Shown here piece by piece: positions 31,376-37,654 of a stretch of DNA of 45,864 nt. The notes under the pieces were generated by a model, which was given only the letters and a program-made list of their open reading frames with translations, had not been told where the DNA came from and ran no database searches. Source of the stretch: a virus; IMG/VR virus record IMGVR_UViG_3300032294_001619, positions 1-45,864 of that record. One strand, written 5' to 3'. The position numbers were made by a program, and so were the translations under genes. Within the stretch, counting starts at the first letter, position 1, and each line of letters begins with the position of its first letter.

Positions 31376-32542
31376 ATGAATATTGCAATTATTGGGAAAG
31401 GGACTAGCGCAATTATACAAGCATTAATGTTTATAAGATATGGGCATAGGGTGACTATATTTTATGATTCTTCTATACCAGAAATATGTGTTGGTGAGTC
31501 AACAACTCCATTAGTTATGAATCTAGTGCAAAATGTTTGTAAGATTTCTATTGGAGATATGCTTGATGATGGAATTGTATCATTAAAGAATGGAATCAAA
31601 TTTATAAACTGGGGAAATCAAGATTCATTTAGGCATCATTTTTTTAGTAATACTCCCTTAGCGGCACATTTTCTTACTAAAAAATTTAACTTATATATTC
31701 ACAATATTTTAAAAAACTATGGGGTTGAATATATTGATGCGAATGTTGATAATGTTATTGAAGATGATGATAGTGTGATAATTTGTGGCAGAAAATTTGA
31801 TTTTGTCACCCATTGTACAGGTTGGGATGGTTTGAATTTGCAATATAGAAAAGCAATTTTTGAAACTGTAAATTCAGCCCTAGTATATAATGATGATTAT
31901 ATTGAAGATTATTCCTACACTGTACATAGGGCTCATGAAAATGGATGGCAGTTTGAACTTCCATTTCCAGAACAAAATCTGTCTAGACAAGGATACTTGT
32001 TTAATAGAAATTACCAGAGTTTAGATGAGGCTAAATCTTTAGTTAATAAAAAAGATATGAAGTATTTGGAATGGGAGCAAAGATTTTCTAAAAAATTTAT
32101 TCTCACTAAAAGACAATCTGTTAATGGCAATTGCTTGTTTTTTATAGAACCTTTACAAGCATTATCATTACATTATTATGTAATCTTTGCAGAAATGATT
32201 TGTTCATATCTGAATGATATGAACCTTCAAAAATATAATGAAATGAATAAAGACTATTTGGAAAAAATTATTACATATCAAAATCTTATAGCATTTCATT
32301 ATTCTTATGGTTCTAAATTTAAATCTAATTTTTGGAAGGATACTCAAAATAATGCAAAATCAATAGTTCAAAAATTAGCAATACAAGGAGATACTTTAAC
32401 ATACGAAGATTATATTAGAAATGATATTTTTTATGGCACAGAGTATTCCAAATTAGGATGTTTTACTTCTGAAGATCATTTGTATATTCATTGTGGAATG
32501 ATGAATAAAAGTAAAAAAGATATTTTAAACATAAATGCTTAA
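31376..32542 (+). CDS. Flavin-dependent (tryptophan) halogenase-like protein
   Basis: A 388-residue protein with a Rossmann FAD site at the N-terminus (IIGKGTSAI, residues 5-13) and VGESTTP (39-45), the halogenase form of the FAD loop. K71 in LKNGIKFINWG aligns with the catalytic Lys79 of PrnA. G189-W190-x-F-x-L-P matches GWxWxIP with one Trp replaced by Phe. EPLQALSLHYY (257-267) aligns with PrnA EPLESTGIYFI, so the catalytic Glu and following Ser are replaced by Gln260 and Ala261. It is much shorter than PrnA (538). A cyanophage halogenase able to iodinate (VirX1, phage Syn10) is known to me from memory; this may be a relative. A flavin reductase is not seen nearby. Confidence 0.8.
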   Translation: MNIAIIGKGTSAIIQALMFIRYGHRVTIFYDSSIPEICVGESTTPLVMNLVQNVCKISIGDMLDDGIVSLKNGIKFINWGNQDSFRHHFFSNTPLAAHFLTKKFNLYIHNILKNYGVEYIDANVDNVIEDDDSVIICGRKFDFVTHCTGWDGLNLQYRKAIFETVNSALVYNDDYIEDYSYTVHRAHENGWQFELPFPEQNLSRQGYLFNRNYQSLDEAKSLVNKKDMKYLEWEQRFSKKFILTKRQSVNGNCLFFIEPLQALSLHYYVIFAEMICSYLNDMNLQKYNEMNKDYLEKIITYQNLIAFHYSYGSKFKSNFWKDTQNNAKSIVQKLAIQGDTLTYEDYIRNDIFYGTEYSKLGCFTSEDHLYIHCGMMNKSKKDILNINA

Positions 32543-32645
32543 AAACCTCCAACGTATATTGGAAGATTGCAACAAACTATATCATACATCAAGTACTATA
32601 GATATAACTAGATATAACTTATCTTCAACGGGAACAAACCTATTC
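32540..32645 (+). pseudogene. Remnant of a 23199-type structural gene
   Basis: From 32540 the sequence follows 23185 onward closely: TAAAAACCTCCA, then a degraded start (AACG-TATATTGGAAGA for AATGGCATACATCGGAAGA), ACAACAAACT-type and CATACATCAA blocks. Farther on, TCTTCAACGGGAA at about 32622 matches TCTTCAACAGGAA inside the same gene, with the middle deleted. The ATG is lost and stops follow, so it is not translated. It shows that a second copy once stood behind the halogenase slot. Confidence 0.8.
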
Positions 32646-32663
32646 TAATTAAAATTCAGGGTC

Positions 32664-32691
32664 TTGTCAATACCCCTAACTGTGGTAGAAT
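32664..32691 (+). promoter_or_regulatory. Sigma70-type promoter before glutaredoxin
   Basis: TTGTCA at 32664-32669, a 16-nt spacer and TAGAAT at 32686-32691, 22 nt before the ATG at 32714. A TATAAT at 32693 is present but too far from the -35. Confidence 0.6.
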
Positions 32692-32713
32692 ATATAATAT
32701 TTTAAATCCTCAT

Positions 32714-32950
32714 ATGAATTTCACGGTTTATTCAAAGACAGGTTGCCCATATTGCGATAAGGTCAAACAAGTATTGGAGTTGACAAAACAACCCTTTGTC
32801 GTGTATACTTTGGATGAAGATTTTACACGAGAACAATTTTACGCTGAGTTTGGAGAAGGATCTACTTTCCCTCAGGTAATTTGTAATGAACAAAAGATCG
32901 GAGGATCCGTTGACACAATCAAATTCCTCAAAGAAAATCAAATCGTCTGA
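32714..32950 (+). CDS. grx: Glutaredoxin
   Basis: A 78-residue dithiol glutaredoxin. The active site C11-P-Y-C14 is followed by the helix, a cis-proline loop TFPQV (51-55), and GG(S)VDT (63-68) that binds glutathione. Length and motif order fit small bacterial and phage glutaredoxins, which reduce ribonucleotide reductase and other disulfides in the cytoplasm. It opens the replication-side gene block with its own sigma70-type promoter. The 3' end overlaps the next reading frame. Confidence 0.95.
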   Translation: MNFTVYSKTGCPYCDKVKQVLELTKQPFVVYTLDEDFTREQFYAEFGEGSTFPQVICNEQKIGGSVDTIKFLKENQIV

Positions 32951-33161
32951 TGCGAACATAAATAAAGAGGAAGACCACTTCAATCGTGGTATTGAACTCA
33001 TACTTAATGGAGGGAAAAGAAAGCAGACTCAACCATTTCACATTATCTTTGAGAAGATAGTTTGCTTTCTAAATCGGGAAGTTACTATCTATTTTGAATT
33101 TTCCTTTAAGTCAAGGAAGAAAAAAGTAGTTTCCCGGAGAAAAAGAGATGTTAGCAGTTAG
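32886..33161 (+). CDS. Hypothetical basic protein overlapping glutaredoxin
   Basis: A 91-residue frame. The first 21 codons overlap the glutaredoxin gene and the last 14 nt overlap the next gene. The part outside the overlap (HFNRGIELILNGGKRKQTQPFHIIFEKIVCFLNREVTIYFEFSFKSRKKK) has a protein-like pattern with a basic end. There is no in-frame ATG after the overlap, so either it starts inside grx or the segment 32951-33147 is mostly a leader. An inverted repeat AGATAGT...ACTATCT (about 33055-33090) lies within it. Function unknown. Confidence 0.5.
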   Translation: MNKRSEDPLTQSNSSKKIKSSDANINKEEDHFNRGIELILNGGKRKQTQPFHIIFEKIVCFLNREVTIYFEFSFKSRKKKVVSRRKRDVSS

Positions 33162-33378
33162 TCTAGTATTTGGTTCCTTCCTAACAGTATTGTTTCTTAT
33201 AGTGGGACTTGTAACAGGTTGGGTAGCAAGGGAATACATGATGAATTATCGAGAGATTCCAAGACCACATCCTGAGATGTTTGACCATCAGGGAAACCTG
33301 ATACCTGACGAAGTAATCGCATTTAACTTTGAAAACTATCATGACTACGACGAAGAAGACGACAGCGACAACGAGTAG
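33148..33378 (+). CDS. Small single-span membrane protein
   Basis: A 76-residue protein. Residues 3-25 are one strongly hydrophobic helix (LAVSLVFGSFLTVLFLIVGLVTGW). It is followed by a conserved-looking soluble part, AREYMMNYREIPRPHPEMFD.QGNLIPDEVIAF, and a very acidic tail. GGAG at 33138 supports the ATG at 33148. The type is common in cyanophage genomes near this position. The stop overlaps the start of the 33341 gene by 38 nt. Role unknown. Confidence 0.8.
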   Translation: MLAVSLVFGSFLTVLFLIVGLVTGWVAREYMMNYREIPRPHPEMFDHQGNLIPDEVIAFNFENYHDYDEEDDSDNE

Positions 33379-33973
33379 AGCAAAAACTACTGCAACAAAA
33401 AAACCAGCAGCACCAAAAGCAACAGTAATCGCAGAAGCAATTCCTGAACTTCCTGCAAATCCTTTTGTTTTTGAAATTCTAAATGCTGCTTCAAAACAAA
33501 GATCTAGTGCAAAAAAGGTAGAGGTTCTTCAAAAGTATTCTCATCCTTCACTTAAAACACTGTTCATTTGGAACTTTGACGAAACAATTCAATCAGCACT
33601 TCCTCCTGGTGATGTTCCATACTCTGCTGTAAATGAGATGGACTCATTCAAAGGAACTTTGAGTGAAAAGATTGCTGATGCAGTTGATAAAATGGAAGAA
33701 CTTGGAACTAATTCTCTTGGTTCTCAGGATCAAGGACGTTCTTCGATTCGCAAAGAATATCAAAAGTTTTATAATTTTGTAAAAGGTGGTAATGATGGTC
33801 TGAGTTCTCTTCGTAGAGAAACAATGTTCATCAATACTCTTCAAGGACTTCATCCATTGGAAGCAGAGATTGTTTGTCTTGTAAAGGATAAAAAACTTGA
33901 AACAAAATATAAAATTACAAAAGATATTGTTTCGCAAGCATACCCCGATATTATTTGGGGAGGACGTTCGTGA
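33341..33973 (+). CDS. Conserved cyanophage protein (DUF6433-like)
   Basis: A 210-residue protein. The Lys/Thr/Ala-rich N-terminal 25 residues look disordered; the rest (NPFVFEILNAASKQRSSAKKVEVLQKY to the C-terminus) is a compact helical protein with ETMFINTLQGLHPLEAEIVCLVKDKKLE. The group is commonly called DUF6433 in cyanophages; assignment from memory. The ATG at 33341 is chosen over an in-frame TTG at 33329. Its stop overlaps the next GTG (GTGA). Probably a replication- or transcription-region protein; function not known. Confidence 0.78.
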   Translation: MTTTKKTTATTSRAKTTATKKPAAPKATVIAEAIPELPANPFVFEILNAASKQRSSAKKVEVLQKYSHPSLKTLFIWNFDETIQSALPPGDVPYSAVNEMDSFKGTLSEKIADAVDKMEELGTNSLGSQDQGRSSIRKEYQKFYNFVKGGNDGLSSLRRETMFINTLQGLHPLEAEIVCLVKDKKLETKYKITKDIVSQAYPDIIWGGRS

Positions 33974-34314
33974 GTCGAGTTGTTGAAAAGACGCAAGATA
34001 CAGAAAAGCATATGGATCATTGGACAACAGCAGAAAAAGAAACTTGCAAATCACGTTACGGTTGTGATATCATAGTTGAAAATGGTTCTTATGCTGAGGT
34101 TTGCACGAAAGAAGCACCCAGAGATGCTTACATTATTAAGTATCTTGTAGATGATAAAATTTGTTTTGATCTTACGAAAGGAAGTAAAATCAAATTGTTT
34201 GATATGTACTGGGATAAGTTTCGTGGAAATTTAAAGAGTATTGAGTTTGGGTTTGGTAAAATCAGTCCAAAGACCTGGGGTTATCAGGCACCTAAAACGA
34301 AAAAGAAAAAGTGA
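33970..34314 (+). CDS. Conserved hypothetical protein
   Basis: A 114-residue protein. The GTG start at 33970 is preferred because GGGGAGG lies 6 nt upstream and the GTGA overlap couples it to the gene before. Parts visible: WTTAEKETCKSRYGCDIIVENG, KEAPRDAYIIKYLVDDKICFDLTKGSKIKLFDMYWDKF, and a Lys-rich C-terminal tail. Three Cys residues, no clear metal site. Followed 9 nt later by a strong terminator, which ends the 32714-34314 unit. Not recognised. Confidence 0.75.
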   Translation: MSRVVEKTQDTEKHMDHWTTAEKETCKSRYGCDIIVENGSYAEVCTKEAPRDAYIIKYLVDDKICFDLTKGSKIKLFDMYWDKFRGNLKSIEFGFGKISPKTWGYQAPKTKKKK

Positions 34315-34323
34315 TTTCAAAAA

Positions 34324-34352
34324 TGCTGGGAAAAAATCCCGGCAATTTTTTT
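34324..34352 (+). terminator. Rho-independent terminator
   Basis: TGCTGGGA / TCCCGGCA stem (one T-G pair), A-rich loop, followed by AATTTTTTT. Confidence 0.9.
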
Positions 34353-34398
34353 GCCTATTAAGATTTTATAAAACTGTATCACATTATACAACTAATAA

Positions 34399-34428
34399 TT
34401 GATAAATATCCGCGAAAGGGAGTATAAT
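34399..34428 (+). promoter_or_regulatory. Sigma70-type promoter
   Basis: TTGATA at 34399-34404, an 18-nt spacer and TATAAT at 34423-34428. The -10 lies inside an AGTATAATACT inverted repeat. It probably starts the small-gene transcript 34429-34946. The upstream TAAATATC is not well placed for a late promoter. Confidence 0.65.
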
Positions 34429-34491
34429 ACTCCTATCGTTCATCTGGAAACAGACGGAAGTAAGCCGACTCGGAACGGATTTCGTTCATCT

Positions 34492-34617
34492 ATGGAAGCA
34501 CTCATTCTAACTTGTTTACAGGCACAGTTAATTGCTGGGAGAGTTCATCGTCAAGAACTATCTAAGCAAGCAAAGAATGATTTAATTTGGGAGATTAAAC
34601 AAATATCTCCCAAATAG
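34492..34617 (+). CDS. Small conserved-type peptide
   Basis: A 41-residue peptide, MEALILTCLQAQLIAGRVHRQELS, then KNDLIWEIKQISPK. The first 17 residues form a hydrophobic helix with one Cys; the rest is charged. The frame is open further upstream to 34399, but that part would be read from the promoter and leader region, so the ATG at 34492 is the likely start. Similar short MEALxxTCxQA peptides occur, in my recollection, in other marine cyanophages. The 3' end is embedded in an 11-bp hairpin (34585-34615). Possibly an early host-takeover peptide, but this is a guess. Confidence 0.6.
   Translation: MEALILTCLQAQLIAGRVHRQELSKQAKNDLIWEIKQISPK
34585..34615 (+). other. 11-bp perfect hairpin at gene end
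   Basis: ATTTGGGAGAT pairs with ATCTCCCAAAT across a 9-nt loop, ending on the stop codon of the 34492 gene. No T-run follows, so it may stabilise or process the RNA, not terminate it. A TAAAAT lies right after it at 34620. Confidence 0.65.
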
Positions 34618-34683
34618 TGTAAAATAGACGCAAAAGCCGACTGAAGGAACGCTCTTTAACCTAAACCATTAAGGAGAACCCTA

Positions 34684-34848
34684 ATGTCAAAAGTTGTGTA
34701 TCGTGGTGTCGAATATGATACCACAGATCGTCCTAATCAAACATTTAAGATTGAACCTCACGTAGAAATCTATCGTGGATCGATGTTTTATGTTGATGAG
34801 AATGGAAACAAACTCCATATGGAAAAATCCAAAGGAGGTGTAAAATGA
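34684..34848 (+). CDS. DUF4278-like small protein
   Basis: A 54-residue protein with two copies of the YRG motif: VVYRGVEYDT at residues 4-13 and IYRGSMFYVDE at 29-40. This resembles the cyanobacterial and cyanophage DUF4278 family. AAGGAG lies 7 nt before the ATG. The TGA overlaps the next ATG (ATGA at 34845), so the two small genes are coupled. Function of the family is not established. Confidence 0.78.
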   Translation: MSKVVYRGVEYDTTDRPNQTFKIEPHVEIYRGSMFYVDENGNKLHMEKSKGGVK

Positions 34849-34946
34849 ACACTTATTTCGTTCGATACCTTAAAAAGAAGGCGAAGAGAGAACAACTTCT
34901 TAAAGCCGCACAACTGAATATGGCGAAGCAACCACAAGTTGCTTGA
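34845..34946 (+). CDS. 33-residue basic peptide
   Basis: Starts MNTYFVRYLKKKAKREQLL. It is a strongly basic amphipathic helix of 33 residues. A textbook AAAGGAGGTG ribosome site sits 5-14 nt upstream, inside the end of the DUF4278-like gene, and the ATGA overlap shows coupling. A terminator follows within 5 nt. The strong translation signals argue that it is real. Might bind nucleic acid; unproven. Confidence 0.72.
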   Translation: MNTYFVRYLKKKAKREQLLKAAQLNMAKQPQVA

Positions 34947-34950
34947 AGTA

Positions 34951-34977
34951 AAGGAGGGTTGATCCCCTCCTTTTTTT
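34951..34977 (+). terminator. Rho-independent terminator
   Basis: AAGGAGGG / CCCTCCTT stem with a 6-nt loop and seven T residues, just after the 34845 gene. Confidence 0.92.
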
Positions 34978-35008
34978 ATGCTAAAATGCTCAGAGAGAAT
35001 AATACCCT

Positions 35009-35182
35009 ATGGATAAAGACAAACTAAAACTTATCGTCCGTAATCTTGAACTATTGGTTGATTCTCTGAAAGCAGAAGTGTATTCTGATACACAGAGTTA
35101 TCTTAACTATGATGAAGTAAAAAAAGGATTACACCACGACTATGACGAAATCTTTGAAGATGATGATGGATACGCGGATTAG
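35009..35182 (+). CDS. Small acidic hypothetical protein
   Basis: A 57-residue protein, MDKDKLKLIVRNLELLVDSLKAEVYSD, then a second helix and a very acidic end (DYDEIFEDDDGYAD). The first 27 residues would form an amphipathic or coiled-coil helix. It starts the thyX operon: the next small gene overlaps it and thyX overlaps that. Similar proteins occur upstream of thyX in other cyanophages as far as I recall. Function unknown. Confidence 0.78.
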   Translation: MDKDKLKLIVRNLELLVDSLKAEVYSDTQSYLNYDEVKKGLHHDYDEIFEDDDGYAD

Positions 35183-35342
35183 TAGAGCAAAGAAACTTGT
35201 TAAGTTACTTGAAAGACTTACAAAACAAGAGCATCTCTACACAACAGAAAAGATTATTGAAATGAAAGCACAACTGCGAGTTGTTAAGGAAGAAATCGCA
35301 GATCTTGAAGCAAAAACCTCAAAAGGATTTGGAAAGAAATGA
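35166..35342 (+). CDS. Small coiled-coil protein upstream of thyX
   Basis: A 58-residue Lys/Glu-rich protein, almost all predicted helix (LVKLLERLTKQEHLYTTEKIIEMKAQLRVVKEEIADLEAK), with heptad-like Leu/Ile spacing. The start is uncertain: ATGs at 35142, 35160, 35163 and 35166 are all in frame; the last is given because the upstream codons are the acidic overlap with the previous gene. The TGA overlaps thyX (ATGA at 35339). Function unknown. Confidence 0.75.
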   Translation: MDTRISRAKKLVKLLERLTKQEHLYTTEKIIEMKAQLRVVKEEIADLEAKTSKGFGKK

Positions 35343-35974
35343 CCGTAAAACTTATTAGCGTTACGCCAGATGCAGAAAAAACAATGGCATATATTGCACG
35401 AGTCTCTAATCCTGCTAATCAGGATAACGAGAACTATGCCAAGTTGCTTGCTTATTGTATTAAGCATAATCATTGGTCTGTGTTTGAACAGTCTTCTATG
35501 ACTCTTGAGATTGAAACGAATCGTGGCATCGCAGCTCAGATACTTCGCCACCGTTCGTTTACATTTCAAGAATTTTCGCAACGTTATGCTGATACGAATC
35601 TGATTACTGAGCATATTCCCATTCCAGAACTTCGTAAGCAAGACACAAAGAACCGTCAGAACTCTACAGATGATCTTGGTGACTATGTAAAGTTGAAGTT
35701 TCAATCAGAAATTGCTGATCTCTTTACGCACTCTAATAACCTCTACAAGCGCATGTTAGAGGCAGGTGTGGCAAAAGAGTGTGCAAGGTTTGTATTGCCC
35801 TTAGCAACGCCCACACGCATCTATATGACCGGTTCTTGCAGGTCATGGATACATTATATCAATCTCCGCTCAGCAAACGGAACTCAGAAAGAACATATGG
35901 ACATTGCTCTGGAATGTAAGAAGGTGTTTTCCGAACAATTCCCAACAGTTGCAGAAGCTCTTGAATGGATCTAA
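35339..35974 (+). CDS. thyX: Flavin-dependent thymidylate synthase ThyX
   Basis: A 211-residue enzyme that makes dTMP from dUMP using methylene-tetrahydrofolate, FAD and NADPH, supplying nucleotides for phage DNA synthesis. The signature RHRx7S is complete at R70-H71-R72 to S80, followed by QRY. The C-terminal TGSCRSWIHYINLRS block binds dUMP and FAD. Full normal length for the family. It is the third gene of a coupled cluster (35009, 35166, 35339). A late promoter overlaps its stop codon. Confidence 0.97.
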   Translation: MTVKLISVTPDAEKTMAYIARVSNPANQDNENYAKLLAYCIKHNHWSVFEQSSMTLEIETNRGIAAQILRHRSFTFQEFSQRYADTNLITEHIPIPELRKQDTKNRQNSTDDLGDYVKLKFQSEIADLFTHSNNLYKRMLEAGVAKECARFVLPLATPTRIYMTGSCRSWIHYINLRSANGTQKEHMDIALECKKVFSEQFPTVAEALEWI

Positions 35975-35977
35975 ATA
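35971..35977 (+). promoter_or_regulatory. Late promoter (CTAAATA)
   Basis: CTAAATAAAT overlaps the thyX stop and is 22 nt before the ATG at 36000. Confidence 0.65.
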
Positions 35978-35999
35978 AATTATCTTGAAATTATAACTT

Positions 36000-36248
36000 A
36001 TGGCAACATACCCCGTAGTGAATACACAAACTGGTGAACAGAAACAAGTGGAAATGAGTGTCCACGTCTGGGATCAGTGGAAAAAAGACAATCCTGAATG
36101 GATTCGTGATTGGTCCGATCCATCTACTTGCCCTTCTCCTGGTGAGGTGGGTGAGTGGAAGGATAAACTTGTCGCAAGAAATCCTGGATGGAACGATATT
36201 CTTGCAAAAGCTAGCAAGGCACCGGGCTCAAAAGTTAAAAAAATATAA
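36000..36248 (+). CDS. Conserved cyanophage small protein downstream of thyX
   Basis: An 82-residue protein: MATYPVVNTQTGEQKQVEMSVHVWDQWKKDNPEWIRDWSDPSTCP, then GEVGEWKDKL..RNPGWNDIL.KASKAPGS. The strongly patterned Trp and Asp residues make it easy to recognise among T4-like cyanophages, and part of the N-terminus resembles FmdB-type small regulators that have lost most of the zinc ribbon. Role unknown. A homing nuclease gene has inserted between it and phoH. Confidence 0.85.
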   Translation: MATYPVVNTQTGEQKQVEMSVHVWDQWKKDNPEWIRDWSDPSTCPSPGEVGEWKDKLVARNPGWNDILAKASKAPGSKVKKI

Positions 36249-36260
36249 ACTAGGTTATAA

Positions 36261-36268
36261 TATAAATA
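36261..36268 (+). promoter_or_regulatory. Late promoter (TATAAATA) of the HNH homing nuclease
   Basis: Perfect match to the T4 late consensus, 23 nt before the ATG at 36292. The nuclease gene brings its own promoter. Confidence 0.75.
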
Positions 36269-36291
36269 CTTATACTATTCCAACCTGGTTT

Positions 36292-36894
36292 ATGCCTAGA
36301 CAATATACGAAACATCCAGAAATAAAAGTTGGGGATAAATTTTATTACCTTGAAGTTATATCCCCTCCTTTTTATGAAACTTACTCTAATGGTAAAAAAA
36401 GAAAAAAAATTTTATGTAAATGTATTTGTGGAAAAGAAAAAGTTTTCAGATATGATAGTTTTGTCTGCAAAAATGAACTAGATAGGGCAAAGAGTTGTGG
36501 ATGTAAGCATACTTATAGAAATAACCTTAATTCTCAAAAAAGAAGAAAACCAGAAAGCGTTTATAGATACATTTATGAGCAGTATCAATCAGGAGCAAAA
36601 ACTAGAAATATAGAATTCAATCTATCAAAAGAACAATATCTTGAAATTATTAAACAAGATTGTCATTATTGTGGGTCTGAACCAGAATTAAGACAACCTC
36701 ATAGAGGAAAAGGTAGATATGTTGGTATTCCAGTTCCATATAATGGTATTGATAGAATAAACAGTAATGAGGGATATGAAAAAGAAAATTGTGTTCCTTG
36801 TTGTACAAAATGTAATTATATGAAGAGTGATTTAAATGTATCTACATTTACCGAACATATTCTAAAAATAGCAAATCATTTAAAGAAAATCTAG
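36292..36894 (+). CDS. HNH homing endonuclease
   Basis: A 200-residue protein. The N-terminal part (about 1-75) with KVGDKFYYLEVI, CKCICGKEK (C42, C44, C46) and SCGCK (C69, C71) is the zinc-binding module often found before HNH or AP2 parts in homing nucleases. The HNH core follows: C124-x2-C127, D144 in GIDRINS, N156 and the C161-x2-C164 knuckle with N165. The ATG at 36292 is chosen over an earlier frame because that would run through the 36000 gene. It ends 1 nt before phoH. AT-rich and inserted between two core genes: a mobile element. Confidence 0.87.
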   Translation: MPRQYTKHPEIKVGDKFYYLEVISPPFYETYSNGKKRKKILCKCICGKEKVFRYDSFVCKNELDRAKSCGCKHTYRNNLNSQKRRKPESVYRYIYEQYQSGAKTRNIEFNLSKEQYLEIIKQDCHYCGSEPELRQPHRGKGRYVGIPVPYNGIDRINSNEGYEKENCVPCCTKCNYMKSDLNVSTFTEHILKIANHLKKI

Positions 36895-36895
36895 T

Positions 36896-37654
36896 ATGGC
36901 AAGAAGAAAAAGAGGAAACAGCGACCAACCAATCGGAGTTGGTTTGACCGCAAAACAGATGAAGAGGAGAAAACCTCTAAGTGCAGAATATTTAATTGAC
37001 ATTGATCCTCTTACAGAAAATCAAAAAAGACTTTTTGATTCTTATGCCGATGATAAGCACATCGTTGCTTATGGTTGTGCTGGAACTGGTAAGACCTTTA
37101 TCACTCTTTACAATGCTCTTCAAGATGTTCTAGATGAACAATCTCCTTATGAAAGAATCTATTTGGTTCGTTCTCTTGTAGCAACTCGGGAAATTGGTTT
37201 CCTTCCTGGTTCTCATGAAGACAAGGCAGATATTTACCAGATTCCTTATAAGAATATGGTGAAGTATATGTTCCAGATGCCTAGTGATTCTGAGTTTGAG
37301 ATGCTCTATGGCAACTTAAAGTCACAAGAAACTATTAAGTTCTGGTCAACTTCATTCTTACGTGGAACGACTCTTGATAATGCAATCATTATTGTGGACG
37401 AGTTTCAGAATCTAAATTTCCACGAATTAGATTCTATTATCACTCGTGTTGGTGAAAATACCAAAATTTGTTTCTGCGGTGATGCTTCTCAGTCAGACTT
37501 GCAGAAAACAAATGAGCGTAATGGTATTGTAGACTTTATGACAGTCTTGCGTAAAATGAATTCTTTTGATATAATTGAGTTTGGTGTAGAAGATATTGTT
37601 CGTTCTGGACTTGTTAAGGAATACATTATTGCTAAAATGGATGCTGGTTTTTAA
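36896..37654 (+). CDS. phoH: PhoH-like ATPase
   Basis: A 252-residue P-loop NTPase. Walker A is G60-CAGTGKT-67, Walker B is IIIVDEF at 164-170, and FCGDASQ near 193-199 is sensor I. This matches cyanophage PhoH, whose cell function remains unclear; regulation by phosphate is suggested from the E. coli name but is not general. It reads into the exonuclease gene with a TAATG overlap. Regular length for phage PhoH. Confidence 0.95.
   Translation: MARRKRGNSDQPIGVGLTAKQMKRRKPLSAEYLIDIDPLTENQKRLFDSYADDKHIVAYGCAGTGKTFITLYNALQDVLDEQSPYERIYLVRSLVATREIGFLPGSHEDKADIYQIPYKNMVKYMFQMPSDSEFEMLYGNLKSQETIKFWSTSFLRGTTLDNAIIIVDEFQNLNFHELDSIITRVGENTKICFCGDASQSDLQKTNERNGIVDFMTVLRKMNSFDIIEFGVEDIVRSGLVKEYIIAKMDAGF

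Larger units (their letters stand above)
34462..34651 (+). repeat. Two copies of an AAGCCGACT..GGAACG leader element
   Basis: Copy 1 at 34462-34477 and copy 2 at 34634-34651 share AGACGxAA, AAGCCGACT and GGAACG. Each lies 14-35 nt upstream of a small gene (34492 and 34684), so they may be mRNA leader elements. Confidence 0.6.

Noticed and set aside
36058-36291. Longer start for the HNH nuclease at 36058
   Set aside because: That part is read through the conserved 36000 gene in another frame; the ATG at 36292 follows a perfect late promoter.
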